Below are positions 42,330-51,517 of a DNA stretch of 64,000 nucleotides, piece after piece. A program made the position numbers and the translations under genes. Location of the stretch: positions 62,001 through 126,000 of the forward strand of contig NZ_CAJULN010000002.1 of assembly GCF_910586915.1 (NCBI RefSeq), given 5' to 3'. The DNA comes from an uncultured Bacteroides sp. (GTDB lineage: Bacteria; Bacteroidota; Bacteroidia; Bacteroidales; Bacteroidaceae). Below the pieces are notes generated by a model. The model saw only the letters and a list, made by a program, of their open reading frames with translations, had not been told where the DNA came from and did not search any database. Numbering within the stretch: position 1 is the first letter of the stretch; every line of letters begins with the position of its first letter.

Positions 42330-44630
42330 ATGAACAAAATCATTAGCAAAGAACGCTTTTCGGAGAAAGTATTCAAATTTGAAATTGAAGCTCCTTTAAT
42401 TGCTAAATCTCGTAAAGCCGGACACTTCGTCATCGTGCGTGTAGGCGAAAAGGGAGAACGTATGCCGTTGACCATCGCCGGTTCCGATGTGAAAAAAGGT
42501 ACTATCACTCTGGTTGTGCAGGAAGTCGGTTTGTCTTCTACCCGCTTGTGCGAACTGAACGAAGGCGACTACATCACCGACGTGGTAGGCCCGTTGGGAC
42601 AAGCCACACACATCGAGAAGTTTGGCACAGTAGTCTGCGCCGGCGGCGGTGTGGGCGTAGCTCCGATGCTTCCTATCGTGCAGGCTTTGAAAGCTGCCGG
42701 CAATCATGTGATTACCGTATTGGCAGGACGCAACAAAGACCTCATTATACTGGAAAAGGAAATGCGCGAAAGCTCCGATGAAGTCACCATCATGACAGAC
42801 GACGGTTCGTACGGTCGCAAAGGACTGGTAACGGAAGGTGTGGAAGAGGTCCTCAAACGCGAAAAGGTTGACAAGTGTTTCGCTATCGGTCCCGCCATCA
42901 TGATGAAATTTGTTTGTTTGCTGACTAAAAAATATGAGATTCCGACCGATGTTTCATTAAACACCATCATGGTGGACGGAACAGGTATGTGCGGCGCTTG
43001 CCGTATTACCGTAGGCGGAAAAACAAGATTCGTATGCGTAGATGGACCCGAATTCGATGGCCACCAAGTAGACTTTGACGAAATGCTGAAGCGCATGGGA
43101 GCCTTCAGGAACATCGAACGCGAAGAAATGCATAAGTTGCAATCCGAGTGCGAAGCAACGAAGGAAGCCGACGAGAAGAGCCGCAACGCTGCATGGCGAC
43201 AAGAACTGCGCAAAACCATGAAACCGAAAGAGCGCACGGCTATTCCCCGTGTCGAGATGAACGAACTCGACGCAGAATACCGCTCGCACAGCCGTAAAGA
43301 AGAGGTGAACCAGGGATTGACTGCAGAACAGGCAGTTACGGAAGCAAAGCGTTGCCTGGACTGTGCCAATCCGGGATGTATGCAAGGCTGTCCAGTCGGC
43401 ATTGACATTCCCCGCTTCGTCAAAAACATCGAACGCGGAGAATTCCTCGAAGCAGCCAAAACACTGAAAGAAACAAGTGCGCTTCCCGCCGTATGCGGAC
43501 GTGTCTGCCCGCAGGAAAAGCAGTGTGAATCGAACTGTATCCATCTGAAGATGAACGAAAAGCCGGTAGCTATTGGTTATCTCGAACGCTTCGCTGCCGA
43601 CTACGAACGTGAAAGCGGACAGATTTCCGTTCCTGTCATCGCAGATAAAAACGGCATTAAGATAGCCGTTATCGGTTCGGGGCCTGCCGGACTGGCTTTT
43701 GCCGGAGATATGGCGAAATACGGATATGATGTGACTGTATTCGAAGCATTGCACGAAATCGGCGGTGTACTGAAATATGGTATTCCCGAATTCCGCCTGC
43801 CCAACAAGATTGTGGATGTGGAGATTGACAACCTTTCCAAGATGGGAGTAAACTTCGTCAAAGACTGCATCGTAGGAAAGACCATCAGCGTGGAAGAGTT
43901 GCAAGAGGAAGGTTTCAAAGGTATCTTTGTAGCTTCCGGTGCGGGCCTGCCCAACTTCATGAACATTCCGGGAGAGAACTCCATCAATATCATGTCTTCC
44001 AACGAATACCTTACCCGTGTCAATCTGATGGATGCTGCCAGCGAAGAGTCCGACACTCCGGTAGCTTTCGGCAAGAACGTAGCGGTAATCGGTGGCGGTA
44101 ATACTGCAATGGACTCTGTACGCACGGCGAAACGCCTGGGAGCCGAACGTGCCATGATTATCTACCGACGCTCGGAAGAAGAAATGCCTGCGCGCATCGA
44201 AGAGGTGAAACACGCCAAAGAAGAGGGAGTGGAATTCCTGACACTGCATAATCCAATCGAATACATCGCTGACGAACAGGGTTGCGTAAAGCAGGTAGTC
44301 CTGCAAAAGATGGAATTGGGCGAACCGGATGCTTCCGGACGTCGCAGTCCTGTGGCCATCCCCGGCGAGACGGAAACAATTGACATCGACCTGGCTATCG
44401 TAAGTGTCGGCGTATCGCCCAACCCGATTGTTCCGAGTTCCATCAAAGGATTGGAATTGGGACGCAAAGGCACCATCGCCGTCAATGAGAATATGGAATC
44501 CTCCATCCCGATGATTTATGCGGGTGGCGACATTGTCCGTGGTGGAGCTACTGTGATTCTTGCTATGGGAGACGGACGCAAGGCCGCCGCCGCCATGAAC
44601 GAACAGTTAAAAGAAAACATCAGCAAATAG
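42330..44630 (+). CDS. NfnA-NfnB fusion: NADH-dependent ferredoxin:NADP oxidoreductase / GltD-like flavoprotein
   Basis: This 766-residue cytoplasmic flavoprotein joins two subunits. Residues 1-280 are an FAD/NAD module like NfnA or PyrK, with MPLTIAGSDV for FAD and a [2Fe-2S] site read as D-x4-C-x2-C then FVC (in MVDGTGMCGAC). Residues 285-766 are GltD/NfnB-like, with two [4Fe-4S] Cys sets (RCLDCANPGCMQGCPVGID, AVCGRVCPQEKQCESNC), an FAD motif IGSGPAG and an NADP motif GGGNTAMD. The Asp in the place of the first Cys of the 2Fe site is an Nfn feature, not a PyrK one. Predicted role: electron bifurcation between NADH, NADPH and ferredoxin. Automatic pipelines may call it glutamate synthase small subunit. 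No gltB-like large subunit is adjacent. Confidence 0.85.
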   Translation: MNKIISKERFSEKVFKFEIEAPLIAKSRKAGHFVIVRVGEKGERMPLTIAGSDVKKGTITLVVQEVGLSSTRLCELNEGDYITDVVGPLGQATHIEKFGTVVCAGGGVGVAPMLPIVQALKAAGNHVITVLAGRNKDLIILEKEMRESSDEVTIMTDDGSYGRKGLVTEGVEEVLKREKVDKCFAIGPAIMMKFVCLLTKKYEIPTDVSLNTIMVDGTGMCGACRITVGGKTRFVCVDGPEFDGHQVDFDEMLKRMGAFRNIEREEMHKLQSECEATKEADEKSRNAAWRQELRKTMKPKERTAIPRVEMNELDAEYRSHSRKEEVNQGLTAEQAVTEAKRCLDCANPGCMQGCPVGIDIPRFVKNIERGEFLEAAKTLKETSALPAVCGRVCPQEKQCESNCIHLKMNEKPVAIGYLERFAADYERESGQISVPVIADKNGIKIAVIGSGPAGLAFAGDMAKYGYDVTVFEALHEIGGVLKYGIPEFRLPNKIVDVEIDNLSKMGVNFVKDCIVGKTISVEELQEEGFKGIFVASGAGLPNFMNIPGENSINIMSSNEYLTRVNLMDAASEESDTPVAFGKNVAVIGGGNTAMDSVRTAKRLGAERAMIIYRRSEEEMPARIEEVKHAKEEGVEFLTLHNPIEYIADEQGCVKQVVLQKMELGEPDASGRRSPVAIPGETETIDIDLAIVSVGVSPNPIVPSSIKGLELGRKGTIAVNENMESSIPMIYAGGDIVRGGATVILAMGDGRKAAAAMNEQLKENISK

Positions 44631-44650
44631 CTGTAGCGGATGCAAATAAA

Positions 44651-44696
44651 AAGAAAATCTCCATTTGCCTGAGGCAGACGGAGATTTTCTTTTTAT
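44651..44696. terminator. Bidirectional terminator between the Nfn-type gene and panD
   Basis: AAGAAAATCTCC (44651-44662) and GGAGATTTTCTT (44680-44691) form a 12-bp stem with T-rich flanks in both directions. Confidence 0.9.
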
Positions 44697-44717
44697 CAAA
44701 ACGTCCAAACTACTTTC

Positions 44718-45071
44718 TTACTTCACCACCTTGTTTGTCGCAGGGTCCGGGAAAATAACAGTCGGCTTGAACGACTTGGCCTCTTCAAAATCCATCGATG
44801 CATAAGACATGATAATGACAATATCGTCCGGTTGCACCTTGCGGGCAGCGGCACCATTCAGGCAAATCTTACCCGAACCGCGTTCACCTTTGATTATATA
44901 GGTTTCAAAACGCTCGCCATTATTATTGTCAACGATATGCACCTTCTCACCCGCAATCATGTTCGCAGCATCCAACAGGTCTTCATCAATCGTGATACTG
45001 CCCATGTAGTTCAAATTAGCCTCCGTAACACGTGCACAATGAATTTTCGACTTCAACACTTCAATCATCAT
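44718..45071 (-). CDS. panD: Aspartate 1-decarboxylase
   Basis: PanD makes beta-alanine from aspartate for pantothenate. The proenzyme has 117 residues and self-cleaves between Gly24 and Ser25 (in NYMGSIT) to give the pyruvoyl group. The tail [18 protein letters not shown] is a family block. The start MMIE allows either Met; the first aligns with the E. coli length to the cleavage site. It begins 18 bp after panC on the same strand, so the two last steps for pantothenate synthesis are co-transcribed. Confidence 0.97.
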   Translation of the reverse strand: MMIEVLKSKIHCARVTEANLNYMGSITIDEDLLDAANMIAGEKVHIVDNNNGERFETYIIKGERGSGKICLNGAAARKVQPDDIVIIMSYASMDFEEAKSFKPTVIFPDPATNKVVK

Positions 45072-45089
45072 AAGGTTTCGTCCTTTTAG

Positions 45090-45935
45090 TTATTCTTTAT
45101 ATTTAATGTTATCAATCAGCCGGACTTCTCCGCAGAACACTGTGATGCATCCTACCGCATAGGAAGTATCTTCCCAATTCTCAATCTTCTGCAATGTGTT
45201 TCCGTCTACGATTTCAAAATACTCCAAACGCAAACCCGGAGCGACCGCAATCGCATCTTCCACCATCTTTTGCGTTTCACTCACCGTATGAGCGGCCGCA
45301 AAGTTACGACTTTTAAATAAGGTCTGAGAAATATTTAAAGCATTTTCACGTTCCTGTGCCGACAAACGCTGATTACGGCTGCTCAAGGCCAGCCCATCTT
45401 CTTCGCGCACAATCGGACAGCCCACTATTTCAAGTTTATATTGCAACTGCCGCACCATCTCACGAATAATTGCCAATTGCTGGAAATCTTTCTCACCGAA
45501 ATAAGCCTTATCCGGCTGCACGGCATCAAACAATTTGCTTACAATCTGACAAACCCCGTTGAAATGTCCCGGACGGAACGCCCCTTCCATCACCGTATCC
45601 AACGGAGCGTAACTGAACTGACGCGTATCCGGTTGCGGATACATCTCACTCACCGAAGGAGCAAATACGAATGCTGCCCCACATTCTTCCAACAAGCGAC
45701 AGTCTGCATCCAATGTGCGCGGATATTTCTCCAAGTCATTTTTATCGTTGAACTGTGTGGGATTTACAAAAACACTCACAACAGTTACACCATTCTCACT
45801 TACGCTGCGCTTTACCAGAGATGCATGGCCCGCGTGTAAAGCACCCATTGTAGGAACCAGTCCCACTGTTTCACCGTGGGCTTTCAGAGCAGACAATTCC
45901 GCCTGTAAGTCCTTGATAGTGTGCACTATTTTCAT
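45090..45935 (-). CDS. panC: Pantothenate synthetase
   Basis: PanC joins pantoate and beta-alanine using ATP. The protein has 281 residues from the ATG at 45935; three more residues would need a TTG start. The HIGH-type nucleotide motif is HAGH at 34-37 ([14 protein letters not shown]), followed by [19 protein letters not shown], and the second nucleotide motif is [11 protein letters not shown]. It is the first gene of panC-panD and is divergent from the GT5-like gene across 142 bp. Confidence 0.97.
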   Translation of the reverse strand: MKIVHTIKDLQAELSALKAHGETVGLVPTMGALHAGHASLVKRSVSENGVTVVSVFVNPTQFNDKNDLEKYPRTLDADCRLLEECGAAFVFAPSVSEMYPQPDTRQFSYAPLDTVMEGAFRPGHFNGVCQIVSKLFDAVQPDKAYFGEKDFQQLAIIREMVRQLQYKLEIVGCPIVREEDGLALSSRNQRLSAQERENALNISQTLFKSRNFAAAHTVSETQKMVEDAIAVAPGLRLEYFEIVDGNTLQKIENWEDTSYAVGCITVFCGEVRLIDNIKYKE

Positions 45936-46041
45936 TTTCGTCAATTGGTTTATGTTTTACTCGTTTGCAAAAACTCTGCAAAATAAACTAATATTTGCCA
46001 CATAAAGAAAGAATATCTTATTTAATGTGTCTTTTTTTTCG

Positions 46042-46049
46042 TATCTTTG
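46042..46049 (+). promoter_or_regulatory. Promoter -7 element of the GT5-like gene
   Basis: TATCTTTG matches TAnnTTTG and lies 28 bp before the ATG at 46078. No exact minus-strand match serves panC; TTATTTTG at 45975-45982 (minus strand) is one base off. Confidence 0.7.
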
Positions 46050-46077
46050 CAGAATATTATAGAGAACTATTGCTATT

Positions 46078-46914
46078 ATGACAAAGGCGAATAAAGTTTT
46101 ATTTATTACTCAAGAGATTACACCTTACGTTTCAGAATCCGAAATGGCCAATATAGGTAGAAACCTTCCACAGGCAATACAAGAAAAAGGCCGTGAAATC
46201 AGAACATTTATGCCCAAATGGGGAAACATCAACGAGCGTAGAAACCAACTTCACGAAGTGATCCGCCTCTCCGGTATGAACCTGATTATTGACGATACTG
46301 ACCATCCGCTAATTATAAAAGTCGCTTCCATCCAGTCGGCACGTATGCAGGTTTATTTCATCGACAACGATGATTATTTCCAAAACCGCCTGCAAACAAC
46401 AGACGAGAACGGTATGGAATATGATGACAACGACAGCCGTGCCATCTTCTACGCACGCGGTGTATTGGAAACAGTGAAAAAACTCCGTTGGTGTCCGGAT
46501 GTAATCCATTGTCACGGTTGGATGACAGCACTGGCACCTCTTTATATAAAGAAAGCATACAAGGACGAACCCTCTTTCCGCGACACCAAAGTCGTTTTCT
46601 CCGTATATGAAGACGATTTTAAGAACAACCTTAGTGACGACTTCGCTACAAAATTGTTACTGAAAGGTATTTCCAAAAAAGACTTGGGTACTCTCGAAGG
46701 ACCGTTGAATTATTCAACGCTCTGCAAACTTGCTGTGGATTATTCCGACGGAGTGATACAGAACAGCGAAAAAGTAGATGAATCCATCATCGAATACGCC
46801 CGCCAATCGGGCAAATTGGTACTCGACCATCAGACTCCGGAGAACTATGCCGACGCTTGCAACGAGTTCTACGACCAGGTATGGGAAAGTGCTTCCAATA
46901 ACAACAAAGAATAA
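46078..46914 (+). CDS. Half-length glycogen/starch synthase-like protein (GT5 N-domain only)
   Basis: This protein of 278 residues resembles only the N-terminal Rossmann half of GT5 glycogen synthases (about 480 residues). Family marks are KVLFITQEITPY at 6-17 and CPDVIHCHGWMTAL near 140-154. The usual substrate loop K-T-G-G-L-A-D is replaced by S-E-S-E-M-A-N at 19-25, so the Lys and the Gly pair that hold the sugar nucleotide are gone. The C-terminal half with the ADP-glucose-binding elements is absent and the frame ends cleanly, with no sign of a recent frameshift. It is likely not an active synthase by itself; a regulatory or scaffold role in the nearby glycogen system is inferred. A DUF4270 gene follows after 19 bp. 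Confidence 0.85.
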   Translation: MTKANKVLFITQEITPYVSESEMANIGRNLPQAIQEKGREIRTFMPKWGNINERRNQLHEVIRLSGMNLIIDDTDHPLIIKVASIQSARMQVYFIDNDDYFQNRLQTTDENGMEYDDNDSRAIFYARGVLETVKKLRWCPDVIHCHGWMTALAPLYIKKAYKDEPSFRDTKVVFSVYEDDFKNNLSDDFATKLLLKGISKKDLGTLEGPLNYSTLCKLAVDYSDGVIQNSEKVDESIIEYARQSGKLVLDHQTPENYADACNEFYDQVWESASNNNKE

Positions 46915-46933
46915 AAATCAAGAAACGACGATC

Positions 46934-48607
46934 ATGAAAGCAAAATACGCCTTAATAGCTTTACTGACAATCACTTTCTGGAACTGTGATGACAACACAG
47001 CCGGATTAGGATTGGGTATGTTTCCGGGAAGCGACCAAAATATCAATGGAAAACTGAGTACATTCCATGCTACAACGGAATCTGTTCATGCCGGTCAGAT
47101 ATATGCGATGAGCAATATCGGTTATGTGGGAAAATTCACAGATGATCTATTCGGAACCTATGAAGCCGGATTCTTGGCAGAGTTGAATTGCCCTAAAGGA
47201 ATGACCTTTCCAAAGGCTTTCTCCGGAGATACAAAAAGCGGAACCGGAAAGATGATGACAAATCTTGATCGTGTCGAAGAAGGTATCAAGAACAAATACA
47301 TCGTTATTAAGGATGGAGAGACTCCTATCGGTAACTGCCTGATTAATATTTACCTTTGGTATGACAGCTATTTTGGAGATTCGCTGACCGCCTGTCGTTT
47401 AAGTATGTATGAATTAGACCAGAAGCTGAGCAATAAATATTGGTATGAAGATGAAAACGCCTATTATACCGACATTGACCCAACGAAATATTATGATGAA
47501 GCAGAAAGTCTGTTAGGCAACAAATCCTATACGGCAGTCGATTTGTCCGTTAGCGACTCTATACGTAATCTTTCGACGTATACTCCTTATGTCAGAATCA
47601 CATTAGACCCATCAAAAACCCAAGAATTGGGACAAAAACTCTTAAAAGAAGGACGGAATTCTGATTTATACGACAAATTCAAAGACATATTCCCCGGATT
47701 GTATGTAAAAAGCGATTATGGAGACGGTACCATTCTCTACATCAAAGCTGTACAAATGGACGTAGCATTCTTAGAGCACGCCGTAGACAGTGTGACTGGT
47801 GGATTATTGCATACATATACTGGTAAAGACTCGATTGTCTACAACGGACGTTCGTTTACCTCTACCCGTGAAGTCATTCAAGCCAATCGTTTGCAAAACG
47901 ATAAAGCGGCCATTCAAAAATGCATTGATGATCCTAACTTGACTTATCTGAAAAGTCCGGCGGGAATATTCACTCAAGTAACGCTGCCTGTCGGTGAAAT
48001 AAACGAACGACTTCAAGGAGATACTTTGAATGCCGTCAAGTTGGATTTCCCTATCTACAATGAAACCAATAATAAGAAGTTCGGAATGTCTGTTCCCAAA
48101 AGCGTTTTGCTAATACATAAGAAAGACCAGGATGATTTCTTCAAAAACAATAAGTTGAGTGATGGTATAACTTCTTCTTTATGTGATAATTCATCTTCGT
48201 CATATAGCTTTACGCAATATACATTCAACAACATCACCCAAATGATCAATAAATGTCTGGCAGATAGTACGGCAGCACAGAAAGAGATAGACGATAAAGG
48301 TTTTGTAATGGTCGCCGTACCGAATTCGGACAATTCGGGAAGTGCCAAAACAGAACGGAAAGTTGAGAGTATTGAAATTTGGAAAGAATTAACCGAATGG
48401 AATAAATTTGTACTTATTCCCGTACTTGTCACCAAAGATTCTTCTTCAAGTGACAACTATTACGGCTATGGCAGTAGTTCCAGCCAGATTATCAGCATAC
48501 AACATGATTTGAAACCGAGTTATGCACGCTTGAAAGGTGGTAAGAATTCGAATAACGTACTAAAAGTTGAGGTTGTATCTACCAACTTCGGAACAAAGTC
48601 AAAATAA
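46934..48607 (+). CDS. DUF4270-family lipoprotein
   Basis: This exported lipoprotein has 557 residues from the ATG at 46934; the frame is open upstream but overlaps the GT5-like gene. The signal peptide ends in the lipobox FWNC. The next residues, DDNTAGLGLGMFPGSDQNI, match the DUF4270 beginning, and later blocks such as KYIVIKDGETPIGNCLINIYLWY and LYIKAVQMDVAFLEHA fit a beta-rich surface protein. The family's role is unknown. It is encoded together with the GT5-like gene, an association I recall from other Bacteroides genomes but cannot verify here. Two terminators follow. Confidence 0.85.
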   Translation: MKAKYALIALLTITFWNCDDNTAGLGLGMFPGSDQNINGKLSTFHATTESVHAGQIYAMSNIGYVGKFTDDLFGTYEAGFLAELNCPKGMTFPKAFSGDTKSGTGKMMTNLDRVEEGIKNKYIVIKDGETPIGNCLINIYLWYDSYFGDSLTACRLSMYELDQKLSNKYWYEDENAYYTDIDPTKYYDEAESLLGNKSYTAVDLSVSDSIRNLSTYTPYVRITLDPSKTQELGQKLLKEGRNSDLYDKFKDIFPGLYVKSDYGDGTILYIKAVQMDVAFLEHAVDSVTGGLLHTYTGKDSIVYNGRSFTSTREVIQANRLQNDKAAIQKCIDDPNLTYLKSPAGIFTQVTLPVGEINERLQGDTLNAVKLDFPIYNETNNKKFGMSVPKSVLLIHKKDQDDFFKNNKLSDGITSSLCDNSSSSYSFTQYTFNNITQMINKCLADSTAAQKEIDDKGFVMVAVPNSDNSGSAKTERKVESIEIWKELTEWNKFVLIPVLVTKDSSSSDNYYGYGSSSSQIISIQHDLKPSYARLKGGKNSNNVLKVEVVSTNFGTKSK

Positions 48608-48630
48608 GAACAATAGAGATTTCCATATAA

Positions 48631-48672
48631 AAAATAACGCGGATTGCCTGATGTAATCCGCGTTATTTTTTT
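48631..48672. terminator. Terminator of the DUF4270 operon
   Basis: AAAATAACGCGGATT and AATCCGCGTTATTTT form a stem of about 15 bp followed by a T-run; A-rich upstream, so it may work both ways. Confidence 0.92.
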
Positions 48673-48701
48673 GATTGCAGCCAAATGGATGCAGACATAA
48701 T

Positions 48702-48742
48702 AAAAACCGTGAACTCAATAGAAATCGAGTTCACGGTTTTTT
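48702..48742. terminator. Terminator of the glycogen operon (minus strand)
   Basis: AAAAACCGTGAACTC (48702-48716) and GAGTTCACGGTTTTT (48727-48741) form a 15-bp stem; the T-run on the minus strand closes the GH57 gene. Confidence 0.9.
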
Positions 48743-48768
48743 ATTCTATTTGAGAACGAAGAATTATC

Positions 48769-50214
48769 TTACTTTTCTTCTTTCTTTGCAGCAGCTTTCT
48801 TGGGTCTGCCAGCCGGTTTCTTGGGCTCGGTGGCAGATTTGGCAGCCTTTTTTTTAGCGGCGGGGTTAGCAGCCGGTTCTTTGGCAGCAGCAGACTTCTT
48901 TGTTGTAGTCTTTTTAACCATTTCCTTTGCAACCTTTGCCTGCAATTTCTCAACCTCCTTCTCCAACGCAGTGATTTCGTCGCCCTGGTTCTTAATCGTA
49001 GTCAGCAAGGAATTGAGTTCTTCGCTATCAACATCCGCAGGATACAACGAATCTACCCGCTTGATAAAGTCGGCCAGAATATTCATATAATTAGTGAAGG
49101 CATCGTAAGGAGAATCATAAATACCGCGATTCAACCACATACCGTTGTTCTTCGTAGTCATAAAACGGAAATTGTTGCTTGCCTGCAAATAATCCCAGTC
49201 CTGCTTGATGCGGCGGTCGCCGCTCAAATGAACCCGTTCGGCCACGCTATATAACTTATTGAAGGCTTCACGCTGCATCACATTACCCAACCAGCAGCTC
49301 GTATCTCTTTCCTCGTCTATCCATGACAACGGATAGGGAACATCGAGCTGAGAGACAGATTTCAACTTTGTCACGATTTCGGTCGGTGTAGCGAAAGTAA
49401 TGCCTTTCGCTTTCGCACACTCAGGCAAAGCCTTCAGGAACTCAAGAATATTGGAAGACAACGGTTGGGCCATACCCAGCGCACTCAATTCCATAAAGAT
49501 ATTGATAACCTGTTCCTCCTGCGGGAGCGCATCAATCCAACTGATGTATTTATCGGCAAACAAAGGATATTCCGCCCAATCCGAATTGGAAAAACGCAAA
49601 CTTACATCATCCGACAATTTGAAGTCCCTCAACAGGAGTTTGAGGCCCGGAGCCTGATTGCAGTGGTACACGTAATGCGGGCTCTTCCATCCCAACACGT
49701 GCTTGGCTCCTTCGGTCAACATACCCTTGAAGCCCATAGAAGCCACCAGACCACCAATCTCGTCCGAATAAATCAGACTGGAATTGCGGAATACTTTCGG
49801 TTCTTTTCCAAACATCTGTTTCAGCTTGTCGCGCTGGCGAAGCACTTCCTCACGGAAGCAATCTTCATTGGCCAACGAAGACAGACCATGCGAATAGGGT
49901 TCGCACAAGAACTCGCAGCAACCGGTATCATTCAACTGATGCAGCAAATCAATCACTGCCGGAGCATGAATTTCGAGCTGTTCCAACGCCACTCCCGAAA
50001 TAGACAATGCAACCTTGAAAGCACCGCCCGAATTCTTCGCCATCTCAATCAAAGTGCTGAGAGCGGGGATATAGGAACGTTCGGCCACCTCATTCATTCC
50101 CGTTTCGTTGGCATAATCATCGTAATAGTAATGGTCGTTACCGATATCGAAGAAGCGATAACGTTTCAAATGTATAATTTGATGTATCTCAAAATAAAGA
50201 CAGATAGTTCTCAT
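48769..50214 (-). CDS. GH57 family alpha-amylase-like glycoside hydrolase with basic tail
   Basis: This is a cytoplasmic alpha-glucan hydrolase or transglycosylase of 481 residues without a signal peptide. GH57 marks are the N-terminal YFEIHQIIHL (motif 1, residues 7-16), EFLCEPYSHGLSSL, and KVFRNSSLIYSDEIGGLVASM. The catalytic domain ends near 390. Then come a coiled coil (about 395-430, DEITALEKEVEKLQAKVAKE) and a Lys/Ala/Pro-rich tail of about 47 residues with an AT-hook-like AGRPKK near 470, looking like histone H1. Such a tail is not needed for hydrolysis and suggests binding to DNA, RNA or another anion. It is the last gene of the debranching enzyme-GT4-GH57 operon and would trim intracellular glycogen. 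Confidence 0.9.
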   Translation of the reverse strand: MRTICLYFEIHQIIHLKRYRFFDIGNDHYYYDDYANETGMNEVAERSYIPALSTLIEMAKNSGGAFKVALSISGVALEQLEIHAPAVIDLLHQLNDTGCCEFLCEPYSHGLSSLANEDCFREEVLRQRDKLKQMFGKEPKVFRNSSLIYSDEIGGLVASMGFKGMLTEGAKHVLGWKSPHYVYHCNQAPGLKLLLRDFKLSDDVSLRFSNSDWAEYPLFADKYISWIDALPQEEQVINIFMELSALGMAQPLSSNILEFLKALPECAKAKGITFATPTEIVTKLKSVSQLDVPYPLSWIDEERDTSCWLGNVMQREAFNKLYSVAERVHLSGDRRIKQDWDYLQASNNFRFMTTKNNGMWLNRGIYDSPYDAFTNYMNILADFIKRVDSLYPADVDSEELNSLLTTIKNQGDEITALEKEVEKLQAKVAKEMVKKTTTKKSAAAKEPAANPAAKKKAAKSATEPKKPAGRPKKAAAKKEEK

Positions 50215-50231
50215 TTTTATATATTGTTTCG

Positions 50232-51500
50232 TTATTTACCATAGTTTCTTAACACATCCTCGTAGAGAGCACGGATTCTCAGACCGACCTTCTCCCAAGT
50301 AATTCCGTCAACTTCCTTCTTTCCTTCATCCTGCAGATAACTGAAAAGCGACGGATTGGTACAGATGGAATAAATGGCGTCGGCCATAGCATGAATATCC
50401 CAGTAATCGGTTTTAATCACCTTGTCGAGAATTTCGCCACATCCCGATTGCTTCGATATAATGGAAGGCGTTCCACACTGCATGGCTTCCAACGGAGCAA
50501 TACCGAAAGGTTCGGAGACAGATGGCATAACAAACACATCACTGTTCTTGTAAACCTCATACACTTGCCGGCCTTTCATAAAGCCCGGGAAATGGAAACG
50601 GTCGGCAATACCGCGTTCGGCAGCCAAATTAATCATTGCATTCAGCATATCGCCTGAGCCTGCCATCACAAAACGGATGTTACGGGTGCGTTGCAACACA
50701 AGTGCGGCAGCCTCCACAAAGTATTCGGGGCCTTTCTGCATGGTGATACGTCCGAGGAAAGTAACCACTTTCTCTTTCGTATGCTCGGGACGCGGAATAT
50801 CCAACAATTCCTGCGACAACGGATAGACGGCATTGTGCATGGCAAATACCTTGCGCGGGTCCTGATGATACTCGTTGATAACCGTGCGGCGGGTAAGTTC
50901 GGACACACACATGATGCAATCGGCATGATCCATACCATTCTTCTCGATGGCATAAACGGTGGGATTGACCTTCCCGCGCGAACGGTCGAAATCCGTTGCA
51001 TGAACATGAATGCAAAGCGGCTTTCCGCTCACCATCTTAGCGTGTACTCCGGCAGGATAGGTCAGCCAGTCGTGCGCATGAATAATGTCGAATTGCTCCC
51101 GACGAGCCACCACACCGGCGATAATGGAAAAGTTGTTAATCTCTTCGTGCAGATTTCCGGGATAACCGCCGGCAAACTCCATACATCCCAAGTCGTTGAC
51201 ATTCATATAAGAGAAATCGGCATAGATATGGTCGCGGTAAGAGTAGTATTCTTCGGGCGACATATTTGCCTGCAAGCGGGATTTCAGGTAATCGTAGTGA
51301 ACATCGCGCCATACGACAGGCACTTGGTTCATACCGACAATTTTCAAGAACTGTTCTTCTTCGCCTGTGGGTTTGGGCATACAGAAGATAGTCTCCATGT
51401 CACCCTGCAAGCTCAACCCTTTGGTTATTCCGTAAGAAGCAACTGCAAGACCACCATATATTTTCGGGGGAAATTCCCAACCAAACATCAAAACTTTCAT
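50232..51500 (-). CDS. GT4 glycogen synthase-type glycosyltransferase
   Basis: This GT-B glycosyltransferase of 422 residues is complete. The N-domain begins MKVLMFGWEFPPKIYGGLAV, with the GGL loop for the sugar donor, and has HAHDWLTYPAG and HVHATDFDRS. The C-domain has FLGRITMQKGPEYFVEAA and SEPFGIAPLEAMQCGTPSI, where the Glu pair (E-x7-E) binds the nucleotide sugar. Bacteroides glycogen regions encode such a GT4 enzyme, and the flanking debranching enzyme and amylase support a glycogen synthase role. It starts 17 bp after the debranching enzyme gene stop. Donor (UDP- or ADP-glucose) is not readable. Confidence 0.9.
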   Translation of the reverse strand: MKVLMFGWEFPPKIYGGLAVASYGITKGLSLQGDMETIFCMPKPTGEEEQFLKIVGMNQVPVVWRDVHYDYLKSRLQANMSPEEYYSYRDHIYADFSYMNVNDLGCMEFAGGYPGNLHEEINNFSIIAGVVARREQFDIIHAHDWLTYPAGVHAKMVSGKPLCIHVHATDFDRSRGKVNPTVYAIEKNGMDHADCIMCVSELTRRTVINEYHQDPRKVFAMHNAVYPLSQELLDIPRPEHTKEKVVTFLGRITMQKGPEYFVEAAALVLQRTRNIRFVMAGSGDMLNAMINLAAERGIADRFHFPGFMKGRQVYEVYKNSDVFVMPSVSEPFGIAPLEAMQCGTPSIISKQSGCGEILDKVIKTDYWDIHAMADAIYSICTNPSLFSYLQDEGKKEVDGITWEKVGLRIRALYEDVLRNYGK

Positions 51501-51517
51501 CTTCGTTCCTCCTTTCT

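Noticed and set aside
46078..46914. Pseudogene status of the GT5-like half gene
   Set aside because: It has a clean start, stop, promoter and normal codon use, and the next gene follows at 19 bp; no remnant of a C-terminal half is seen downstream.
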